DNA from: Planctomycetota bacterium
Lineage (GTDB): Bacteria > Planctomycetota > Phycisphaerae > Phycisphaerales > UBA1924
Assembly: GCA_017303555.1 (NCBI GenBank)
Contig: JAFLCN010000002.1
Location: forward strand, 289,752 to 353,751
Direction: 5' to 3'
Length of the DNA stretch: 64,000 nt
In this document: positions 18,157 to 27,633 of the stretch, in pieces
Numbering within the stretch: position 1 is the first letter of the stretch
Layout of the letters: every line of letters begins with the position of its first letter
The notes under the pieces: model-generated
The model's database searches: none
What the model saw: only the letters and a program-made list of their open reading frames with translations
Told to the model about the DNA's origin: nothing
Translations under genes and position numbers: made by a program

Positions 18157-21000
18157 ATGTCCACCCGCTCGAATCACCGCACCCTCGTTCTCGGTGTCCT
18201 GCTCGCCAAGGCCGCCGGAGCCTCGTTCTGCCTGACCGCAACCGCCGGGACTGTCGTCGCAGGCGACAACCCCGTCATGCTCCAGTGGTTCGAGAACAAG
18301 TGGTACGACATGGAGCGCCGCGTTCCCGACTGGTTCACCTTCGGCTACGGCTCGGTCTGGCTCCCCCCGGTCACCAAAGCCCGCGATCCGCAAAGCCCCG
18401 GCTACGACCCCTTCGATCGCTTCGATCTCGGCTCGCCCGCCTCGCCCACGGCCTACGGCACCGCCGCCTACTTCGATCAGATGCGCGCCGAACTCCAGCG
18501 CGCCGACGGCCTGGTCTACATCGACTCGGTGATGAATCACAACTCCGGCCGCGACACCTCCAGCAGCTTCCAGCAGCAAGGCGGCTGGCCCGGCTTCTGG
18601 CTCGCGCCCGGACCTGGCTTCCCCGCCAAAACTCCGACCAGCAACTGGGGCGACTTCCACGCCGGAAATGGCTCGGGCTATCTCCAATCCGAAAACCCCA
18701 GCGGCAGCAACTACAACCTCTACAACGGCGACCTCGTTGCCCTCTGCGATATCGCTCAGGAATCGGTCAACCTCTTCATCCGCCATCCCGTCGTCGATGG
18801 CGATCCGCTCAACATCCCCGCAGGCACAATCTCCAACAAGCCCAGCGCGCTCAACTACCAGTTCTACCAGAACAAAAATCTCCCCGGCACTTCATTCACC
18901 AACCCCGGCACCGCGCGCAACCCCGGCTCTTCGAACGTCACGCTCTTTCCGTTCGATGGCATGAACGGCACACCCTACACCGAAAACGCCACCGGCCTTC
19001 TCCTCCGCTGGACACAGTGGATGGTCGATGTCCACAAGGTCGACGGCTTCCGCATCGACGCCATCAAGCACGTGCCAAGCTGGTTCTGGGATACCTACTG
19101 GGATACCGCCGTCTACAACCGGCGCAAGACTCCCGACAACCGTTTCGTCACGCCCTTCAGCTTCGGCGAAAGCGTCGAGAGCAACCAGTTCACGTACGAC
19201 AACTACATCCGCAAGGTCAACAACAACAGCGGCCAATCCTGGCGCCAGGGCGATTCCTTCGGCAACCGCGACTGCCTCGATCTCAACGGCGCCGGCGCCA
19301 CCCGCGATCTCATCAGCAACGGCGGCCTCGGCTCCTGGCAAAACGTCCTCAACGCCCACCTCGATAATCAAGACGGCAACAACGACGGCTCCATCGGCGT
19401 CAACCACATCTTCAGCCACGACAACGGCTCCGCCGGAAACGGCGGCAGCTCGCCTCCCCTTCCTACGGCTCAGCAGCAAGGCATGTACGCGCACGCCTAC
19501 CTGCTCACGCGCCCCGGCCAGCCCAAGGTCTATCACAACGCCCTCGGCCTCACCCGCTCCGGCGGCTTCTTCCCCCGTCAGGGCATGCCCACCGCTCTCG
19601 GCTGGAACCCCGCAGCCCCCGCCGGAGCAGATGCCACCCTCACCAAGCTCGTCCAGATCCACAACTGGGTCGCCCGAGGCCAGTTCAACGTCCTCAACAG
19701 CACCGATCCGCAGAACACCTCACTCGCCGATGTCATCGTCTTCGAGCGCCGCACCAACACCGGCTTCAACCAGTACTCCGGCAATTGCCTCGTCGCCTCC
19801 AACGATCGCTACGACTCCGGCACGCAAACCCGTTTCGTCAAAACCTCCTTCCCCACCGGCACACGTCTGATCGAACTCACCGGCAACGCCGCCGACCCCA
19901 CGGTCGATCCGACCAACATCATCCCGGAGCTCATCACCACCGTCGATAACAACGGCACCGGCGGCTGGGCCCTGCTCACCATCCCCAACAACGTCAGCTC
20001 CGCCGGCACGCACAACAAGGGCTACCTCGTCTACGCCCCCTCCATCCCCAGCGGCACGCTCTCGCTTTCGAACGTGACTTCGACCATCGCCGCCGATACA
20101 TCCTTCACGCCCACCTACCGCCGCCGCCTCACGCCGCTCCCGGTCATCACCGGCAACTCCTTCCAGATCCAGCTCGCCACCAGCAACGGCGACACGGCGC
20201 TCGTCGGCCAGCCCGGCGCCAACCTCAACACCGACGACAACGCCCTCTTCAAAATCGATCAGGGCTACACCGACTACAACGGAAACGGCGTCGTCGATTT
20301 CGACTACACGACTTCCGTCGCCGCCGGTTACGAGCAGTTCCTCACCCTCAAAGATCCGCTCTACAACAAAGGTCAATTCGTGAACCAGGGCAACTACGCT
20401 CAGGCCATCAACGCCGCCCTCCTCGATGAGGGCGTCCACTACCTCTCCGTCATCGCCTTCCGCCACCGCAATTCCAACGAGGCCGCGCTCTTCCGCGAGT
20501 TCCGCCAGGCCTTCTACATCGACCGGCTCGACCCGATCGCCGACATCACAAACTTCAGCCCCGTCGTCAGCGCAAACCCGAGCACCACGTTCCTCGTGAA
20601 GGCCGGCGACCGCACCGTTACCCGCACGCACATCCTCATGAACCTCGCCGAAGCCGCCGACCCCGTCGCCGGCTCCAACTCCTTCAACCAGTGCACGCAG
20701 ACCGATCGCTACGACTACAACCGCGCCGTCTCCTTCACCAACGGCGTCAACCGCGTCACCCTCGTCGCCTTCGAGCTCTCCGGCCGCTCATCGGTCAAGA
20801 ACTACTACATCAACTACTTCACCACCTGCCCCGGCGATTTCAACGCCGACGGCATGGTCGATGATTCCGACTTCGTCACCTTCGCAAACGCTTACGACGC
20901 CCTCACCGATCTCCGAGGCGACCTCAACGGCGACGGCCAGACCGACGATGCCGATTTCGTCCTCTTCGCCGCCGCCTACGACACGCTCATCTGCCCGTAA
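18157..21000 (+). CDS. Secreted GH13 alpha-amylase with C-terminal dockerin-like module
   Basis: 947 aa from ATG 18157 (GAGGA site upstream); the open frame upstream has no coding character. Residues 1-36 are a signal peptide. The catalytic barrel shows the GH13 regions: VYIDSVMNHN (region I), GFRIDAIKH with the Asp nucleophile, FGESVESN with the Glu acid/base, and FSHDNGS with the transition-state Asp. Beta domains of unclear type fill about residues 520-885. The last 60 residues hold two Ca-binding loops, GDFNADGMVDDSDF and GDLNGDGQTDDADF, bounded by Cys (CPGD, LICP). The same module ends the protein at 24727. It probably starts extracellular starch breakdown. Confidence 0.93.
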   Translation: MSTRSNHRTLVLGVLLAKAAGASFCLTATAGTVVAGDNPVMLQWFENKWYDMERRVPDWFTFGYGSVWLPPVTKARDPQSPGYDPFDRFDLGSPASPTAYGTAAYFDQMRAELQRADGLVYIDSVMNHNSGRDTSSSFQQQGGWPGFWLAPGPGFPAKTPTSNWGDFHAGNGSGYLQSENPSGSNYNLYNGDLVALCDIAQESVNLFIRHPVVDGDPLNIPAGTISNKPSALNYQFYQNKNLPGTSFTNPGTARNPGSSNVTLFPFDGMNGTPYTENATGLLLRWTQWMVDVHKVDGFRIDAIKHVPSWFWDTYWDTAVYNRRKTPDNRFVTPFSFGESVESNQFTYDNYIRKVNNNSGQSWRQGDSFGNRDCLDLNGAGATRDLISNGGLGSWQNVLNAHLDNQDGNNDGSIGVNHIFSHDNGSAGNGGSSPPLPTAQQQGMYAHAYLLTRPGQPKVYHNALGLTRSGGFFPRQGMPTALGWNPAAPAGADATLTKLVQIHNWVARGQFNVLNSTDPQNTSLADVIVFERRTNTGFNQYSGNCLVASNDRYDSGTQTRFVKTSFPTGTRLIELTGNAADPTVDPTNIIPELITTVDNNGTGGWALLTIPNNVSSAGTHNKGYLVYAPSIPSGTLSLSNVTSTIAADTSFTPTYRRRLTPLPVITGNSFQIQLATSNGDTALVGQPGANLNTDDNALFKIDQGYTDYNGNGVVDFDYTTSVAAGYEQFLTLKDPLYNKGQFVNQGNYAQAINAALLDEGVHYLSVIAFRHRNSNEAALFREFRQAFYIDRLDPIADITNFSPVVSANPSTTFLVKAGDRTVTRTHILMNLAEAADPVAGSNSFNQCTQTDRYDYNRAVSFTNGVNRVTLVAFELSGRSSVKNYYINYFTTCPGDFNADGMVDDSDFVTFANAYDALTDLRGDLNGDGQTDDADFVLFAAAYDTLICP

Positions 21001-21018
21001 CACCTCGCGAGTTTGCGA

Positions 21019-21404
21019 AGCAAACGGAGAGAACGCGGAGTGCGCAGAGGATGCGGAGTTGCGCGGAGAAGATTAGAGCAATCCCATTTCAAGCATGGCG
21101 TTCTCGATCGTCAAGCCGCGGAGCGGCGCCCGCCAGTAGCCTGGGGCGCCAGCCCCAGGAGAAGGCAGATAAATCCTCGTAGCCGCAAAGCGGCGGCACT
21201 CATCGAATCACACATCGCCACGCCTGAACCAGAACCGCTCCAGAGACACAGACAATGTGCGTGTCAGACCTGCAAGCAACCAGAAACTACTCTGCTCCTT
21301 CAGATCGGTCGCGCATGCACACGCGGAGCGTGAATCGCTCCACGCAATCTCAAATCTTCCCCTCCGCGAAACTCCGCACCCTCCGCGCTCTCCGCGTTCT
21401 CTCG
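21019..21404. repeat. Long inverted repeat in the amylase / ATPase gap
   Basis: Left arm 21019-21071 (GGAGAGAACGCGGAG type) and right arm 21356-21404 (CTCCGCGTTCTCTC type) are imperfect inverted copies about 285 bp apart. The whole gap 21001-21421 shows no gene. Confidence 0.7.
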
Positions 21405-21421
21405 AATCAGTCTCGCAATTC

Positions 21422-23047
21422 TCAACTCGCGCCGACCATCTCCCTCTCCACCGTCGCAAGCTTCAAAATATTCGCCTGCGTCATCTTCTCGCCTTCCAGC
21501 TCACCCGTGATCCGCCCTTCGCTCATCACGAGAATGCGATCCGAGAGCGCCAGCAACTCCGGCATCTCGCTCGAGACCAGCAGCACAGCCGCCCCCGCAT
21601 CAGCCGCGGCACGCACCAACTTGTAAATCTCCGCCTTCGTCCCCACATCGATCCCGCGCGTCGGTTCATCCAAGAGCAACACCTTCGTGTTCTTGCCCAT
21701 CCACCGCGCGATCAACAGCTTCTGCTGATTCCCGCCCGACAATTCGCCCGGCAGCGATTCCGGGCTCGCCGCCTTCACGCGGAAATCAACAAACCGATCC
21801 GAGATCAACTTCCGCTCTTCGCCACGGTCGCGCACGCCGAGCAAGCCCGCCAGCTTCGACATGAACGGCATCACCGTGTTCTCGCCCACACCAAGCAGGA
21901 AGAACAGCCCCTGCAAGCGCCGATCCTCCGGCACATAACCCATCCCCGCGCCGATCGCCGCGCGAGGCCCCTCGCCCGCGACATCTTTCCCGTCCACGAT
22001 CACGCGCCCGCGAGCGCTCCCGTCCAGTCCGAAGATCGCGTTCAAGAGTTCCGATCGACCCGAACCCACCAATCCACCGATCCCCACGATCTCCCGCTCT
22101 TTCACCTCGAGCGAGATCGAGTCCAGATCGCCCGTCGAAAGACTCTCCACCACCAGCTTCCGCTCGCCAAGCGAATGCGGATGCCCGTTCTCCGCCGCCA
22201 GTGAAGGCAATTTCCCCGTCGGCGTGCTCAACCGCCGCCCGATCATCTGCTCCACCAGCGTCGGCTCATCCAGATCCTTCACGCGGCTCGTCGCCACATA
22301 CTTCCCATCCCGCAGCACGCTCACCCGGTCGCACACCGCAAAGATCTCGCCCATCCGGTGACTCACATAGATCACCGTGATCCCGCTCCGCGCAAGCTGC
22401 CTCGTGATCTCGAGCAATCGCTCGGTCTCCGCGATCGAGAGCGAACTCGTCGGTTCATCAAACACGATCACCCGGGGCGAACTTCCCCCGCCCCGCCCAC
22501 CTTCCGCCGACCGGTCATCGAGCGCCGAAGCGATCTGGCAGATCTGCCTCCGCCCCGGCGAAAGCAGCCCAAGCGGCGCTTCCACATCAATCCCCGGCTC
22601 AAGCTTGTGTACCAGCGCCGCCGCCCGCTCGTTCATCGTCCGGCGATCAAGCAGCCCAAGCTTCGTCCGCGGGAGATCGTGCAGCGCGAGATTTTCCGCC
22701 ACCGACAAGTTCGGACACTGCGCCAATTCCTGGTGCACGATCCGCACGCCCGCATGAAACGCATCATCAATCGAGCCCGGCGTCAGCTCCCGCATGCCCG
22801 ATCCCGAGTGAGCGCCCGGCTCCGAAACAATCCGCACCACACCCGTGTCCTGCTTGTGCAGCCCGCTGATCACCTTCCCCAGCGTGCTCTTCCCCGCGCC
22901 GTTCTCCCCCATCAGCGCGTGGATCTCCCCCTTCAAAAACGACACCGTCACGCCATCAAGCGCCTGCGTAATCCCGAACCGCTTCGAGATCCCCTCGGCG
23001 ATCAACAACGTTCCAGCGTCCGTATCCATCGGAGTTTCACGATCCAT
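21422..23047 (-). CDS. rbsA: Ribose-type sugar ABC importer, duplicated ATPase
   Basis: 541 aa from ATG 23047 (MDRETP); another Met at 23029 is possible, and upstream frame enters a repeat. Two ABC cassettes are fused, as in RbsA/MglA. Cassette 1 has GENGAGKST, an unusual signature LSPGRRQICQIASAL and VIVFDEPTSSLS. Cassette 2 has the degenerate Walker A GLVGSGRSE, signature LSGGNQQKLLIARWM and LLLDEPTRGID. Between signature and Walker B of cassette 1 lies an extra Gly/Arg-rich stretch (RSAEGGRGGGSSP). It should power import with the binding protein at 23249 and the permease at 29150. The gene symbol reflects family, not proven ribose specificity. Confidence 0.88.
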   Translation of the reverse strand: MDRETPMDTDAGTLLIAEGISKRFGITQALDGVTVSFLKGEIHALMGENGAGKSTLGKVISGLHKQDTGVVRIVSEPGAHSGSGMRELTPGSIDDAFHAGVRIVHQELAQCPNLSVAENLALHDLPRTKLGLLDRRTMNERAAALVHKLEPGIDVEAPLGLLSPGRRQICQIASALDDRSAEGGRGGGSSPRVIVFDEPTSSLSIAETERLLEITRQLARSGITVIYVSHRMGEIFAVCDRVSVLRDGKYVATSRVKDLDEPTLVEQMIGRRLSTPTGKLPSLAAENGHPHSLGERKLVVESLSTGDLDSISLEVKEREIVGIGGLVGSGRSELLNAIFGLDGSARGRVIVDGKDVAGEGPRAAIGAGMGYVPEDRRLQGLFFLLGVGENTVMPFMSKLAGLLGVRDRGEERKLISDRFVDFRVKAASPESLPGELSGGNQQKLLIARWMGKNTKVLLLDEPTRGIDVGTKAEIYKLVRAAADAGAAVLLVSSEMPELLALSDRILVMSEGRITGELEGEKMTQANILKLATVEREMVGAS

Positions 23048-23082
23048 GAGAACACTCGTCTGCGCGTCTATCAAATACAAAG

Positions 23083-23222
23083 GCATCCACCACAGAGGCA
23101 CAGAGACACGGAGAAAGACAAGGAATCGTAAAGAGGGAACAACGCCGCAATGCAGCCGCCAACTCGACCCCTCTTCAGCTCGATTCCTCTCCTCTGTGTC
23201 TCTGTGCCTCTGTGGTGAATGC
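23083..23222. repeat. Inverted CACAGAG-type repeat pair
   Basis: Left arm 23083-23113 and right arm 23192-23222 are near-perfect inverted copies (CACCACAGAGGCACAGAGAC core), 78 bp apart, in the gap between the binding-protein and ATPase genes. If transcribed, the RNA would form a long hairpin. Confidence 0.8.
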
Positions 23223-23248
23223 TTTTCCTTCTCACATGACTGGAGCGA

Positions 23249-24250
23249 TCACTTCTTCCTCAGCCACTTGTTCCAAAGCCCCTCGTACTCACCCACATTC
23301 GCCTTCGTCACCACCGACAGCGGGAAGTTGTTGATCACCTTCTCCGGGCTCTTGTTGTTGTTCAGCTTGTCTACCAGCATCACCACGCTCTGGTAGCCCC
23401 AGCCGTAGCAATCCTGACCGATCAGCGCCGCCACCTGCCCGCTCTTCACGTAATTGAGCTGCTCCGGCAGGTGATCCACCGACACGATCGCCGCCTTCTC
23501 GTACACGCCATCCAAGGCGTTCTGCGTGAACAGCGGCCACCCGCCCACCATCGCCCACCCCACGATGTCCGGGTTGGCGGTCTGCACCTGCTGCACCAAC
23601 GCCGCGGCATCGCTCGCCGTTTCCTTCGTGTAGTACACGTCCTTCAGCGTGAAGCCCTTGTCCTTCAGCGCCGCAAGCTCATCCTTCACGCCCTTCACAC
23701 GCGCGTTCAGGTTCGTCGCGTTCTGGTTGCCCGAAAGCACCGCGATCTTCCCGCCCTTGCCGCCCATCGCCTTTGCCAGTTCCCGCATCACCGAGCGACC
23801 GGCCTCTTCATCGTTGATCCCGTAATACGCAAGCCGCTTGCTCGCCGGGATGTCGCTGTCGAACGTGATCACGACCACGCCCCGATCGATCGCGCTGTTC
23901 ACCGCCGCCGTCAGCACATTCGCATCGCTCGCGCTGATCGCGATGCCATCAAAGCCCTGGCTCGCGAGCTGCTCGACATACTGCGCCTGCTGCTGCGCAT
24001 CCTCATTCACCGGCGTACGCCACTCGACCTTCACATCCGCGCCGAGTTTCTTGCTCAGCTCTTCACCCGCATCGAGCGCGCCCGTCCGCGCCGCCTGGAA
24101 GACCGGATTGCTCTGGCTCTTGGCGATCACCGCGATGCGGTACGTCTTCTTCGGCGCCTCGCCGGCGCCCATCAGCCCAACCACGCCCGCACCCGCGATG
24201 ACCGCGAGCGCCGCCCCGAGAAAGCCCCTGCGTTGCAATCCGATCTTCAT
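23249..24250 (-). CDS. rbsB: Sugar ABC importer, periplasmic binding protein
   Basis: 333 aa. The N-terminus MKIGLQRRGFLGAALAVIAG has twin Arg and a hydrophobic stretch, so Tat export is possible. The mature part shows the periplasmic-binding-protein type 1 fold of RbsB: AVIAKSQSNPVFQAARTGA, DGIAISASD, VVVITFDSDIP, GKIAVLSGNQNATNLNAR and VSVDHLPEQ. It captures a sugar and delivers it to the permease. It precedes rbsA on the same strand with a 201-bp gap that contains an inverted repeat. The ligand is unknown; the starch-enzyme neighbours make a hexose or its oligomer plausible. Confidence 0.88.
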   Translation of the reverse strand: MKIGLQRRGFLGAALAVIAGAGVVGLMGAGEAPKKTYRIAVIAKSQSNPVFQAARTGALDAGEELSKKLGADVKVEWRTPVNEDAQQQAQYVEQLASQGFDGIAISASDANVLTAAVNSAIDRGVVVITFDSDIPASKRLAYYGINDEEAGRSVMRELAKAMGGKGGKIAVLSGNQNATNLNARVKGVKDELAALKDKGFTLKDVYYTKETASDAAALVQQVQTANPDIVGWAMVGGWPLFTQNALDGVYEKAAIVSVDHLPEQLNYVKSGQVAALIGQDCYGWGYQSVVMLVDKLNNNKSPEKVINNFPLSVVTKANVGEYEGLWNKWLRKK

Positions 24251-24367
24251 GAATCAATCCCCTGAAAATGCCTCACGTGTGCCTCGGGCGGCGATCCCGC
24301 CTCCCGTGCCTGGGTTTCTGACGCGTTTCATCGTATCACACCCGCTTCCCAGCGGGGATACACAACG

Positions 24368-24640
24368 GTCGAGGGAGCTGGGGTGGAGAGGTGGGGCGGT
24401 GGGAAGGTGAAGAGGTGAAAAGGTGAAAAGGTGAGGAGGTGAGGAGGTGAATCTTCGGATGCAGCACCGCCACAAAACAACTTGCCGCGCCAACCAACAA
24501 ACCAAAGTTCCGCCCCATAGAACCGCCCCGCTTCCCCATCACCTCCCCACCTCCCCACCTCCCCAACTCCTCACCGCCTCACCTCCCCATCCCATCACCT
24601 CCTCACCTTTTCACCTCCCCACCTCTTCCCTTCCGCAAAA
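24368..24640. repeat. Inverted purine-rich minisatellite upstream of rbsB-like gene
   Basis: From 24368 to about 24450 the plus strand carries repeated AGGTGA / GGAGGTG units. From about 24533 to 24640 it carries the complement (TCACCTCC, CCCACCTC). The two arms can pair. The 476-bp gap 24251-24726 has no gene besides this and the terminator at 24669. Confidence 0.75.
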
Positions 24641-24668
24641 CTCCGCCTTCTCCTCACATCGTCCCCAA

Positions 24669-24697
24669 TGAAAAAGGGCCCGCCTCGCGGCGGGCCC
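24669..24697 (-). terminator. Terminator of the 744-aa dockerin-like protein gene
   Basis: GGGCCCGCC / GGCGGGCCC stem with 4-base loop; on the minus strand it is followed by TTTTTC. Confidence 0.9.
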
Positions 24698-24726
24698 TCT
24701 GGTTCTTCTGATCTCAGCCGCCGAAC

Positions 24727-26961
24727 TTACTCCATGATGTTCGCACAGAGCAGCTCGTTGTACGCCGCCGCGAACAGCACGAAGTCGGTGTCATCGACGA
24801 AGCCGTCGCCGTTCAGATCGCCCGAAGCCCAGCGGCTCTCGGCAATCAGCTCGTTGTAGGCCGAAGCGAAGTCAACGAAGTCGCTGTCATCCACGAAGCC
24901 GTCGCCGTTCAGGTCGGCCGGGCAGCTCTGGAAGATCGTGACCCACTGCTTGCCATCGATCGCCGAGAGATCGGTCGCGTTGGTCGTGCCGACGCTCGTG
25001 CCCGGCGAAGCGCCGTACGAGGCCGGGACGCCGCCGATCACCTGGTTCGAGATCGTGCCGCGATCGCCAGCGCCGATCCAGCCGGCCAGCTTGATATCGC
25101 TGGTGCCGTCGTAGCCCAGTTCCGCGAGGTCGATCGAGAATTCGCAGCCCGTGTTGACCGCGATCACGTCGTCCTCGGTGAACGCAGCGCCGCCGTTGGC
25201 CGACGTCACGCCCGCCTGGTTCGACTGATCCATCCGCATGAGGATGATGCCCGCCTCGGGCTTGGCGGCGTTGGTGTTCCCGCCGCCGCACGGAGCGACG
25301 ATGTACTCAACCATGAACTTGTGGCCGGCGTACGGAGCGAAGTTGCCTTCGAGTTCCGTCTTGGTGCCGTCCTGCTCCTGGATGCCGATGAACGGTTCGG
25401 CGGCGCCGCCCGGGTAGCCCTGCAGGCCGTTGTACTTGATCACGTCGTACTGCTGGCCGTTACCGCCCGGAGCCGTCTTCGGGCCGCCGTCGAACATGCC
25501 GTAGTCCACGATCGCGTCGCAGACCGTCGCACGCCCGGCGGTGCGCAGCACCGTCGCGTGCGAGTAGTTGGCAACGGCCGTCTCGCCGTTCTTATAGCTG
25601 AGGAAGTAGGTCGCGCTGAAGTCGTTATCGAACTTCAGGCCGGGGTTCGTCGGGTTCGCATCCACACCGGGGCCGCCCATGTTGTTGATGCTGCCGAAGT
25701 CAAAGCCCGAGTTGTCATTGCGGAGCCGATTCTGGCCCAGCTCTTCGCCGCCGGGCGTCATGAAGCCGCCGACATCGAGGAACAGGTTCAAGGACGTGTA
25801 GTCGGTCTTCACGTTGCCCGTGGTGATCACGTACAGACGCTTGTTGACCTTGTCCACGTAGCTGTACACCGCGTCGATCTCCGAGCCGTTCGCCGTGTTC
25901 GGGTTGCCGGCCGGGGGCGGGCAGATCGCCGGAACGCCCAGGATGTTCGAGTTGTTGATGGTCGCGCGAATCACCGGAGCGCCCTCGACGCCACCCGCCA
26001 GCGTGCCGTCGCTCACGGCCGTGCCGCTGCCGCAGTAGTAGCCGACGCCGCCGCCCGTGCCATCGCTGTTCGAGAGCTTGGCGTAATCCACATACAACGC
26101 GTACGGAGCGCCCGTGCCGTTGATGCCGACCCAGTAGTTCGCGTTGAAGCCGGTATCGAAGGTCAGGCCGGGCAGCACGCCGTCGGTGGCCATCCGGATC
26201 AGGTGATTGCCGTCGCCGCCCACTGCCGGGTTGTCGGTGCGGAGGGTGTTCTGACCGAGCGGAGCGCCCGTATCAAAGAAGATCTCGAGGTTGTTGCCGT
26301 TCGACTCGAGGTTGCCCGTGAAGAACATGTACAGCACGCCGCCCGCGATGCGGACGTAGCAGCCGTCAATTTCCGAGCCGTTCGCGTTGTCCACGTTGCC
26401 CGAGTTCGAGTCACCGAAGTACGTGCGGGCGCCCTGCTGCGCACGCGTCGTCCAGCCGGCCGCATCGCGCGTGCCGTCGATCGTCGGGGCCGTGCCCGCC
26501 GCGTTCAGGTTGATCGTGAAGAACTGGTTGCCCGCCGCCCGAACATCGGTCGCCAGGTTGATGCTGCGCGTCTCGCCCATGTTCGTGGGGGTCGCCAGTT
26601 CGCCAACCGGTCCAACCAGAGGCGTGCCGGAGAACTGGTTCGATGCAAACGCGCCGTCGCCGCTGTTGATGAACGCCGTGCAGCGGATCGTGCCCGTCGG
26701 ACTGCCGAGCGCCGTCAGCGGGATAGCGATTTCCACGCCCGTCGTCACCGTGTTCACCGTCGCACCGCCCAGCGTGTTCGGATCGCACGCCACGACGTTG
26801 TTGTCGCCGTAGTTCGTCGGGATCATGTTCACGAACCGCGGGTTGCCGTACTCGGCCTTCTTCACGCCCGTAATCGCAAGCGGCTGGGCAATCGCGAGCC
26901 CGCTGAGCCCTGCCAGAAGCAGGGCGGAGGCAATTTGAACCTTCATGGTGCATGGACGCAT
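24727..26961 (-). CDS. Large secreted protein with internal repeat and C-terminal dockerin-like module
   Basis: 744 aa from ATG 26961, chosen for a GAGGGAG ribosome site 9 bp upstream. A signal peptide ends near AIAQ (residue 26). Two related modules of about 100-150 aa are visible: NGSEIDGCYVRIAGGVLYMF with GQNTLRTDN, and NGSEIDAVYSYVDKVNKRLY with GQNRLRNDN. The C-terminus has two Ca-binding loops, ADLNGDGFVDDSDF and GDLNGDGFVDDTDF, with AAAYNELLC, as in the alpha-amylase at 18157. No enzyme motif is seen. It may be an abundant exported or surface protein; its terminator and ribosome site are strong. Function unknown. Confidence 0.75.
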   Translation of the reverse strand: MRPCTMKVQIASALLLAGLSGLAIAQPLAITGVKKAEYGNPRFVNMIPTNYGDNNVVACDPNTLGGATVNTVTTGVEIAIPLTALGSPTGTIRCTAFINSGDGAFASNQFSGTPLVGPVGELATPTNMGETRSINLATDVRAAGNQFFTINLNAAGTAPTIDGTRDAAGWTTRAQQGARTYFGDSNSGNVDNANGSEIDGCYVRIAGGVLYMFFTGNLESNGNNLEIFFDTGAPLGQNTLRTDNPAVGGDGNHLIRMATDGVLPGLTFDTGFNANYWVGINGTGAPYALYVDYAKLSNSDGTGGGVGYYCGSGTAVSDGTLAGGVEGAPVIRATINNSNILGVPAICPPPAGNPNTANGSEIDAVYSYVDKVNKRLYVITTGNVKTDYTSLNLFLDVGGFMTPGGEELGQNRLRNDNSGFDFGSINNMGGPGVDANPTNPGLKFDNDFSATYFLSYKNGETAVANYSHATVLRTAGRATVCDAIVDYGMFDGGPKTAPGGNGQQYDVIKYNGLQGYPGGAAEPFIGIQEQDGTKTELEGNFAPYAGHKFMVEYIVAPCGGGNTNAAKPEAGIILMRMDQSNQAGVTSANGGAAFTEDDVIAVNTGCEFSIDLAELGYDGTSDIKLAGWIGAGDRGTISNQVIGGVPASYGASPGTSVGTTNATDLSAIDGKQWVTIFQSCPADLNGDGFVDDSDFVDFASAYNELIAESRWASGDLNGDGFVDDTDFVLFAAAYNELLCANIME

Positions 26962-27463
26962 CGGCAAATACTCCCTCGAAAAAACTTCCATTTCGCTACC
27001 ACTCCGGCACGCTCGCCGACGGCAGCTCACTCGCAACCCGAACAGGCGTTGCAAAACGCGCAGAAACAGCCCTTCCCCGAGTTCACACTCGGAACGGCTG
27101 AGACTGTTTCAGACACCGTTTTCAAGTGTACCACAAACGCCCGTCCGCGCTGCCGGGTTCGCTCCCAAATCCCGCTGATTTCACGATTTCCATCTCCCCC
27201 GCCCCGCCCGGAAATCTCGTGCAACGTCCTCTCCGTGTTACTGCCGAGATGCTCCCACGGGTGGCCCCTCGCCTCATGTCCACACCGCACGCCAAAACTC
27301 GCGTTTGTGTTAAGACCTCCCTCTTCTCCTCCCTCCGCGATCGGAACGAGCCCGAGGGCGGAAGCACGTTCACGCTGCGCCCGATCAAAACTCTGCGACC
27401 ACCCGTCCGCCCCTCTTCACATCCGCCATCCCAAATCCCACATTCCCCTCCCCACTTTCCCAC

Positions 27464-27493
27464 TTGACAGCACCTCAGTATTCCCGCTAGTTT
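27464..27493 (+). promoter_or_regulatory. Candidate promoter for the prepilin-like gene
   Basis: A consensus TTGACA at 27464 and TAGTTT at 27488, 18 bp apart, lie about 140 bp before ATG 27634. Confidence 0.5.
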
Positions 27494-27558
27494 GCCGATG
27501 CCTGTTGGAACATTTCATCAGGCAGGGGGATACAACGGACGGATCCCGTCGTATGGTT

Positions 27559-27571
27559 TGAAAGCGTTTCA
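27559..27571. promoter_or_regulatory. Possible LacI-family-like operator
   Basis: TGAAAGCGTTTCA has inverted arms TGAAA / TTTCA around GCG and resembles sugar-regulator sites, downstream of the candidate promoter. The centre is one base shorter than a classical 14-bp site, and no LacI-type gene is in the window. Confidence 0.25.
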
Positions 27572-27633
27572 CGCGGCAGCGCAGCCCGTTCGGGCGTTCA
27601 GTCCAGCCGCAGGCAGTGCCAGAAGGAAGTCTG

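Larger units (their letters stand above)
26962..27633. other. Divergent regulatory region, 672 bp
   Basis: No trustworthy gene in either strand; frames crossing it lack coding character. It should hold promoters for the leftward dockerin-like gene and the rightward prepilin gene. A candidate promoter (27464) and a short palindrome (27559) are listed separately. Confidence 0.45.

Noticed and set aside
25321..27561. Open plus-strand frame of 746 codons antisense to the dockerin-like protein gene
   Set aside because: It is Arg/Val-rich, has no domain, and mirrors the codon bias of the real minus-strand gene, which has signal peptide, motifs and terminator.
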